Source: Candidatus Campbellbacteria bacterium CG22_combo_CG10-13_8_21_14_all_36_13
Lineage (GTDB): Bacteria; Patescibacteriota; Minisyncoccia; Phycocordibacterales; PCTT01
Assembly: GCA_002771585.1 (NCBI GenBank)
Contig: PCTT01000047.1
Location: 1-9,835 of the forward strand
DNA length: 9,835 nucleotides
Direction of reading: 5' to 3'
The position numbers and the translations under genes were made by a program. Positions 6,640-9,835 of this stretch are shown one piece after another (positions within the stretch are counted from its first letter, which is position 1; each line of letters starts with the position of its first letter). The notes below the pieces were generated by a model that saw nothing but the letters and a program-made list of their open reading frames with translations, had not been told where the DNA came from and made no database searches.

Positions 6640-7043
6640 GCTTGTGTGTGTTTTTTACGAACAATTTCCCAACTTTCCCTAGGAAAATATTCACGTAAAA
6701 TTTCAAAAAGATGTTTAATGTGGTTTTCTGCAACCGGCCCATATTCTTTTGAAATACCAGACACCAAAATAGTATTCGTCTCGTGGTCTACCCTAAGTGT
6801 TCCCCCACCAACAACATTGATGTATGGATTTGGCTCCAAATACAAACCACTAGTAATAATAAATTCATTAAGCAGTGTTGGTCCTAAAAGATATGCAGGA
6901 CCAGTAACAACATGCCATGTGGATTCACCAGACAATGTCACACAAACCAAAATAAAGCGTCGAGGATGCACAACAACATCTATCTCAGAAAAAACCGGCA
7001 CACATGTACCTTTGCGAACAAGTATATTAGAAACTTGATTCAT
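6618..7043 (-). CDS. Janus/PHPT1-like fold protein, function uncertain
   Basis: A 141-residue soluble protein. Its second half resembles the Janus/ocnus (PHPT1, protein phosphohistidine phosphatase) family: GGG at 79-81, an acidic/His strand (RVDHETNTILVSG, 84-96), then SGISKEYGP (95-103), corresponding to the GGG...IHVYGYSMAYGP region of human PHPT1, and a closing helix EILREYFP (114-121). The N-terminal strand RRFILVCV also fits. The PHPT1 catalytic histidine (within its AEYHADIYD) has no counterpart; the matching stretch here is NEFIITSGL (59-67). It may therefore be a non-catalytic or differently acting member. The alignment is from memory and by eye. The gene begins 5 bases after the stop of the small membrane-peptide ORF and ends inside a terminator. 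Confidence 0.6.
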   Translation of the reverse strand: MNQVSNILVRKGTCVPVFSEIDVVVHPRRFILVCVTLSGESTWHVVTGPAYLLGPTLLNEFIITSGLYLEPNPYINVVGGGTLRVDHETNTILVSGISKEYGPVAENHIKHLFEILREYFPRESWEIVRKKHTQAKRSVLK

Positions 7044-7048
7044 TTTTA

Positions 7049-7174
7049 TTATACCCCGTGTTTGAAGGTTGGAAGAACAAAGACCAACAAGTTTATACCA
7101 CAGAAAAACAACAACATCAATATCAAAAATCGAACACGGTATTTATTGGAAATACAATAGACTTTAACGCTCAA
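7049..7174 (-). CDS. Probable 41-residue single-pass membrane peptide
   Basis: A TTG at 7174, one base after the rnc TAG, opens a 41-codon frame ending in tandem TAA-TAA stops 5 bases before the next gene's ATG. AAGGAG inside the end of rnc stands 10 bases before the TTG. The peptide starts MSVKVYC, has a basic stretch (KYRVR, 11-15) and then a clear hydrophobic helix (16-35, FLILMLLFFCGINLLVFVLP) and a short tail, so it should insert with its N-terminus inside. It fills the otherwise empty gap between two genes exactly. The complementary frame on the plus strand is also open, giving a Gln/Asn-rich reading, which is the expected mirror of hydrophobic codons. I do not recognise a family. An internal ATG (residue 20) would leave only 22 residues. 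Confidence 0.45.
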   Translation of the reverse strand: MSVKVYCISNKYRVRFLILMLLFFCGINLLVFVLPTFKHGV

Positions 7175-7175
7175 A

Positions 7176-7868
7176 CTAGTTCCACTCCTTTAGCGCCAAT
7201 GCTTTTCTTGCCGCGTCTTGCTCTGCTTCTTGTTTTGATTTACCCATACCAATTGCAATTTCTTTGTTATCAAACATAACAGAAACAGTAAAATGCTTGT
7301 CGTGGTCTGGGCCATCTTCTTTAACTGTCTTGTATGTAGGAGTAATGTTCACATCTTCTTGCGCTCTTTCTTGTAGATAACTTTTTGCATCTTGCCAAAG
7401 TTTATTATCAACTATCTTATCAGTTTTATCAAAAAGAGTTTTAGAAATATGTTCCTTCGCAACCGCATAACCCTGATCAAGATAAATCGCACCAAGCAAG
7501 GCCTCAAAAACATTTGCAAGAATATATTGTCTTGCACGCCCAACATCTTTTGACTCACCTTTTGAAAGAAGTAAAAAATCATTCATACCAAGCTCTTTTG
7601 CAGCCTCCGATATTGATTGTGTATTTACAAGAGCAGCACGAACAGCGGTAAGCTCTCCCTCTGGTTTATTGGGATATTTTTCAAACAAATATTCTGTAAT
7701 AATCAACTCCAAAACAGCATCCCCCAAAAACTCAAGGCGCTCGTTGTGCTTTTTAACACTTTTATTTTCATTTACATAAGATCTATGTGTAAAGGCTCTT
7801 CTTAAAAGCTCTTTATCTTTGAAAGTTACACCTATCTTATCCTCGAACTCTTCAAAATTTTTATTCAT
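7176..7868 (-). CDS. rnc: Ribonuclease III
   Basis: Double-strand-specific endoribonuclease that processes rRNA precursors and structured mRNAs. Starting from the ATG at 7868 (230 residues) I see the signature NERLEFLGDAVLEL (42-55) with catalytic E46 and D50, then ILANVFEALLGAIYLDQG (117-134) containing E122, and a C-terminal double-stranded RNA-binding domain at about 160-227 ending in the GKSKQEAEQDAARKAL helix (209-224). A TTG four codons upstream (7880) is in frame but lies in AT-rich repeat sequence, so I prefer the ATG. The residue equivalent to E. coli D114 is Asn (N119), a variation in a metal-site position. No Shine-Dalgarno precedes the ATG. The rnc stop almost touches the next small ORF, and smc lies two genes downstream, as in many bacteria. 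Confidence 0.96.
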   Translation of the reverse strand: MNKNFEEFEDKIGVTFKDKELLRRAFTHRSYVNENKSVKKHNERLEFLGDAVLELIITEYLFEKYPNKPEGELTAVRAALVNTQSISEAAKELGMNDFLLLSKGESKDVGRARQYILANVFEALLGAIYLDQGYAVAKEHISKTLFDKTDKIVDNKLWQDAKSYLQERAQEDVNITPTYKTVKEDGPDHDKHFTVSVMFDNKEIAIGMGKSKQEAEQDAARKALALKEWN

Positions 7869-7986
7869 AAAAATTTTCAATTTCTAATTTTAAATTTTGA
7901 ATTTCAAATGAATTTTAAATTTTTTAATTTAAAATTAGTTCATTCAAAATTTAATCAAAATTCAAAATTTTAAATTAATAATTGTT
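7869..7986. repeat. AT-rich inverted-repeat spacer between the nusB fusion gene and rnc
   Basis: Nearly pure A/T, built from TTTTAAATTTTGAATTT (about 7889-7905) and its approximate reverse complement AAATTCAAAATTTTAAA (about 7958-7974), with further nested palindromes around 7908-7938. It could fold on either strand but has no GC stem, so it is not a standard terminator. Similar words occur at 4166-4208. No gene seen. Confidence 0.55.
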
Positions 7987-8880
7987 TTACTTCTCCAGAA
8001 GTAAACCTACTGCCTTTGTAACAATAGGAAATATATCTTCGTAAAAATTAAGATTTGCTATATCTTCTAGCTTAAACCACTCAGCTCCATCCAATCCCTT
8101 TTTATCCTCTGGCAAATGCAACTCTTGATAATTAGATCTTGCAAGATAGTATACAACTTGTTTTCTTAATTTTCCTTTTTCTGGGTGCGAAGAAATATAT
8201 TCATTGTCACCAAGCTTTTCTTCTAATTCTATATCAAGCCCTATCTCTTCTTTTATTTTTGATTGAATCTCTTTATCTTCCTCATTAGCCACGTCGATAT
8301 GCCCTTTTGAAAGAGTCCAGTGGCCAAATATATCGTGTACAAAAGCCATGTATATATCCCCCTCATATGCTGAATATATCACAGCCCCTCCCAACTTTTC
8401 TATTTCCATTTTTTCGTAAGGAATCTCCTCCTTACTCTTACTCTTTTGCTCTTTACCTGGCTCTCCTAATTCTCTATAAACTGAGCCAAGTACACCATTT
8501 ACAAACCTACCGCTAGAGTCTCCGCCAAAACTTTTTGCAAGTTCAATGGCTTCATTAATTGCGACTTTTGGAGGAACTTCTTTTTGATCACCAAAGAGAA
8601 GCTCAAATAGACCAATCCTAAGAACATTTCTATCTATCGTGGCAATTTTCTCTAATGGCCAATCTGGTGCAGCCTTAACTATGACCTCATCTATGCTGTC
8701 TTGCTTTTGAATAATGCCATTTAAAAGAGACCCCATGAAAGCATCATCTTTCAAACCTGGGGCGAATTCTTCGATGTTGCGGGAAAGAACATCTTGAGCT
8801 TGTTTTTGGTCAAGTTTTCTAAACTCCCATTCGAAGAGTGTTTGCATTACTATAGAACGTGATAAATGCCTTCCGGCCAT
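7987..8880 (-). CDS. nusB: NusB antitermination factor fused to a Nudix-like domain
   Basis: Residues 1-137 are a full NusB domain (GRHLSRSIVMQTLFEWEF at 3-20; IATIDRNVLRIGLFELLF at 79-96; PKVAINEAIELAKSFGGDSSGRFVNGVLG across 104-132). NusB binds boxA RNA with NusE/S10 to promote antitermination of rRNA operons. After a charged linker (138-160) follows a Nudix-like domain (161-297): GGAVIYS (164-170), then GHWTLSKGHID (186-196), as in Ap4A-hydrolase-type Nudix proteins, and AEWFKLEDI near the end. The Nudix box aligns without gaps at G193...K208-I-K-E211-E212-I-G214-L215, but the family's Arg and first Glu of REUxEExGU are Ser207 and Lys208, and the earlier Glu is Asn199. Hydrolase activity is therefore doubtful; nucleotide or RNA binding is possible. 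The frame is continuous, with a single ATG start and no internal break. Confidence 0.93.
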   Translation of the reverse strand: MAGRHLSRSIVMQTLFEWEFRKLDQKQAQDVLSRNIEEFAPGLKDDAFMGSLLNGIIQKQDSIDEVIVKAAPDWPLEKIATIDRNVLRIGLFELLFGDQKEVPPKVAINEAIELAKSFGGDSSGRFVNGVLGSVYRELGEPGKEQKSKSKEEIPYEKMEIEKLGGAVIYSAYEGDIYMAFVHDIFGHWTLSKGHIDVANEEDKEIQSKIKEEIGLDIELEEKLGDNEYISSHPEKGKLRKQVVYYLARSNYQELHLPEDKKGLDGAEWFKLEDIANLNFYEDIFPIVTKAVGLLLEK

Positions 8881-8910
8881 AAAAGAACAAATCTATTTAA
8901 TATAATAGGA

Positions 8911-8939
8911 ATTATACAGATAACACCAACTTTAATACA
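8911..8939 (-). promoter_or_regulatory. Weak promoter candidate for the nusB fusion gene
   Basis: A perfect minus-strand -10 TATAAT (8911-8916) stands about 30 bases before the ATG, but the 17-base-spaced -35 (TGTATT, 8934-8939) is poor. A perfect TTGACA at 8959-8964 lacks a well-spaced -10. Readthrough from rpmF, which has no clear terminator, is also possible. Confidence 0.3.
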
Positions 8940-8957
8940 CCCCAAAAGTGTGTATTA
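8933..8957. repeat. Inverted repeat TAATACAC / GTGTATTA in the rpmF-nusB spacer
   Basis: Perfect 8-bp arms with a 9-base loop (8933-8940 and 8950-8957). On the minus strand it is not followed by a T-run, so it is a poor terminator. It sits between TTGACA and the TATAAT of the nusB fusion gene and could be an operator or an RNA processing hairpin. Confidence 0.5.
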
Positions 8958-8978
8958 GTGTCAACGGTAAGATTCGTA

Positions 8979-9230
8979 TTACTCCCCACTCTTCTTGTCT
9001 TCAAGACCCATCGCTCGTCTTTTTCTTTTTACACGAGCTGTCTTTTTTGCGACACGAGTGTCCATGTCCACTACTTGGCGACCCTTGTATTTTCCACAAG
9101 TATCACACATCTTATGTCTAAGGTGTGGTTTGCCACAATTTGCACACGTAGAAAGACGAGGCTCCTCAAGCGAGTGGTGAGCCCTCCTATTTCTTGTATG
9201 ACCTTTTGTGTGTCGCATTCGTACTGTCAT
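8979..9230 (-). CDS. rpmF: 50S ribosomal protein bL32
   Basis: Zinc-ribbon protein of the large ribosomal subunit. The basic N-terminus (VRMRHTKGHTRNRRAHHSL, 3-21) is the usual rRNA-binding segment, and the four zinc ligands are present as CANC (29-32) and CDTC (42-45). At 83 residues it is longer than the usual 55-65 because of a basic C-terminal extension (RVAKKTARVKRKRRAMGLED, 59-78). All four cysteines are kept, so this is the zinc-dependent form. The ATG at 9230 is only 8 bases from a perfect TATAAT box, implying an almost leaderless transcript. It lies upstream of nusB and rnc, in keeping with the common rpmF-rnc-smc neighbourhood. Confidence 0.95.
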   Translation of the reverse strand: MTVRMRHTKGHTRNRRAHHSLEEPRLSTCANCGKPHLRHKMCDTCGKYKGRQVVDMDTRVAKKTARVKRKRRAMGLEDKKSGE

Positions 9231-9238
9231 GTCGGCGT

Positions 9239-9266
9239 ATTATATGATAAATAAGAAAAAAGGCAA
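9239..9266 (-). promoter_or_regulatory. Promoter for rpmF, implying a leaderless mRNA
   Basis: Minus-strand -35 TTGCCT (9261-9266), 16-base spacer and perfect -10 TATAAT (9239-9244). Transcription should start about 0-3 bases before the rpmF ATG, and no Shine-Dalgarno sequence exists. Confidence 0.6.
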
Positions 9267-9269
9267 GTA

Positions 9270-9302
9270 AAAAGAGCCCGAGTCAGTTAAGACATCGGGC
9301 CC
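9270..9302 (-). terminator. Intrinsic terminator of the right-end Nudix gene
   Basis: Stem GCCCGA (9276-9281) with TCGGGC (9295-9300), continued by GTC/GAC (9282-9284 with 9291-9293) across a bulged A, loop AGTTAA, and a CTCTTTTT tract on the minus strand. It starts directly after the stop codon. Confidence 0.8.
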
Positions 9303-9835
9303 TTATTCGGATTTCTCCTTAGGCTCAAAGTTTTCAAAATATTTCTGAGTCCTAAGAATATTGAGAAATCCAGGGTATTTTTCACAGGCCAAGTCTAGGC
9401 AAGCAAAAAATCCTTCATGGTGAGAATGTAGATGATTTCTACCAAACTCGCTTATTGGAACCCAGAAAGCTGGTGTAGAGTCAGTCGTCTCTCCAACATC
9501 ACCGAAGTGATCTTCTGGACCAACAAGAAAGAAATGCATTGTATGCTTTGCAGTAAAAAACGATGATTCATAGTCGTCTTTTGTCAAAGAAAACACTTCT
9601 TCTGCATCACACACTCTGATTCCACCACTCTCTTCAAGCACTTCTCGAATAAATGCTCGAAGGGGGTACTCAATATATCCGGCTCTATATTCATCGGCTT
9701 TTCCGCCGATAAGTTTTAGGGCTTTTATAATTTCTCCTTCGCGGTTTATAACATTAACCGCTAAGACCCAGATAATCCCATCAAGCAACCTCCAGAGGTA
9801 ATGTCTAAACACTTTTGGCACTTTTGATACATTAG
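9303..9835 (-). CDS. Nudix hydrolase (5' end beyond or near window edge)
   Basis: Nudix-superfamily pyrophosphohydrolase; these cleave nucleoside diphosphate linked to another moiety. The box is seen as RAFIREVLEESGGI (55-68, counted from a GTG at 9821), with the REUxEExGU core at 59-67. The upstream half of the box is stretched: GGK at 39-41 and E51 leave about five extra residues compared with the standard Gx5Ex7 spacing. A strand before it (DGIIWVLAVNVINREGEIIK, 14-33) is typical of the fold. The frame is open from 9821 to the window end, so the GTG at 9821 is only the first in-window candidate and the true start may lie outside; the gene is treated as 5'-partial. Substrate unknown. A terminator follows immediately, so it is a separate unit from rpmF. 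Confidence 0.75.
   Translation of the reverse strand, partial: NVSKVPKVFRHYLWRLLDGIIWVLAVNVINREGEIIKALKLIGGKADEYRAGYIEYPLRAFIREVLEESGGIRVCDAEEVFSLTKDDYESSFFTAKHTMHFFLVGPEDHFGDVGETTDSTPAFWVPISEFGRNHLHSHHEGFFACLDLACEKYPGFLNILRTQKYFENFEPKEKSE

Noticed and set aside
6598..7038. 146-codon plus-strand open frame opposite the Janus-like gene
   Set aside because: It is a shadow of the minus-strand gene, has no family features, and begins inside the terminator stem-loop region.
7044..7052. TATAAT directly upstream of the Janus-like gene as a -10 box
   Set aside because: It is formed by the tandem TAA stops of the preceding small ORF (GTA TAA TAA), has no -35 partner, and would start transcription at or inside the ATG.
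7058..7279. Plus-strand open frame, Gln/Asn/Lys-rich, opposite the small membrane peptide and the end of rnc
   Set aside because: It overlaps rnc antisense, and its polar composition is what the complement of hydrophobic minus-strand codons gives. The minus reading fits the gene spacing better.
7869..7880. TTG start at 7880 for rnc, adding four residues
   Set aside because: The added codons lie in the AT-rich repeat spacer, and an ATG at 7868 begins a normal RNase III N-terminus.
9760..9832. ATG-initiated short frame at 9832 on the minus strand with a CxxC motif
   Set aside because: It is out of frame with the Nudix gene, hits a stop after 23 codons and overlaps the conserved Nudix N-terminal strand.
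1..9835. Alternative genetic code with UGA read as glycine, as in some Patescibacteria
   Set aside because: The long genes use ordinary Gly codons with no in-frame UGA, and the Janus-like gene ends at a UGA just before the terminator loop.

Overview
The window looks like chromosomal DNA from a Candidate Phyla Radiation (Patescibacteria) bacterium, most likely a parcubacterial lineage. The reasons are AT-rich DNA, few convincing Shine-Dalgarno sites, ribosomal proteins bS16 and bL32 with lineage-style extensions, a much shortened SMC, a small two-helix 'YWFKRKLYGWGW' membrane protein, and spacers filled with palindromic or AT-rich repeats. Genes end in TAA, TAG and TGA, so the code appears standard. 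The taxonomic call is inference from protein style; no marker search was possible.

Layout, right to left, because all genes but rnr and its leader ORF lie on the minus strand. A Nudix hydrolase gene runs in from the right edge and ends at a terminator. Then come rpmF (bL32), a NusB-Nudix fusion gene, rnc (RNase III), a probable 41-residue membrane peptide starting one base after the rnc stop, and a gene resembling the Janus/PHPT1 phosphohistidine phosphatase fold, which ends in a strong terminator. Next are smc, encoding a 743-residue protein with no recognisable hinge, a LOG-family nucleotide-binding protein and a small membrane protein. The single large plus-strand gene, rnr (RNase R), converges on that last gene and diverges from rpsP (bS16). 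A strong bidirectional terminator separates rpsP from khpA (KH-domain RNA-binding protein), which is cut by the left edge.

The minus-strand order rpmF - rnc - smc - rpsP - khpA follows the conserved translation and chromosome-segregation supercluster of many bacteria, with plsX/acpP and ftsY/ffh absent and nusB, LOG and rnr interspersed. The shared theme is RNA metabolism and translation: two RNases, two ribosomal proteins, an antitermination factor and a KH chaperone.

No mobile element, CRISPR array, tRNA or rRNA was seen. The most notable points are the NusB-Nudix fusion with a damaged Nudix box, the hinge-less SMC, a structured rnr leader carrying a 24-codon ORF that ends 4 bases before the rnr start, an unlisted small membrane-peptide gene after rnc, a Janus-like protein without the expected catalytic histidine, and a 7-bp tandem repeat between the smc promoter and its start codon. 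No stretch over 300 bases lacks a gene.
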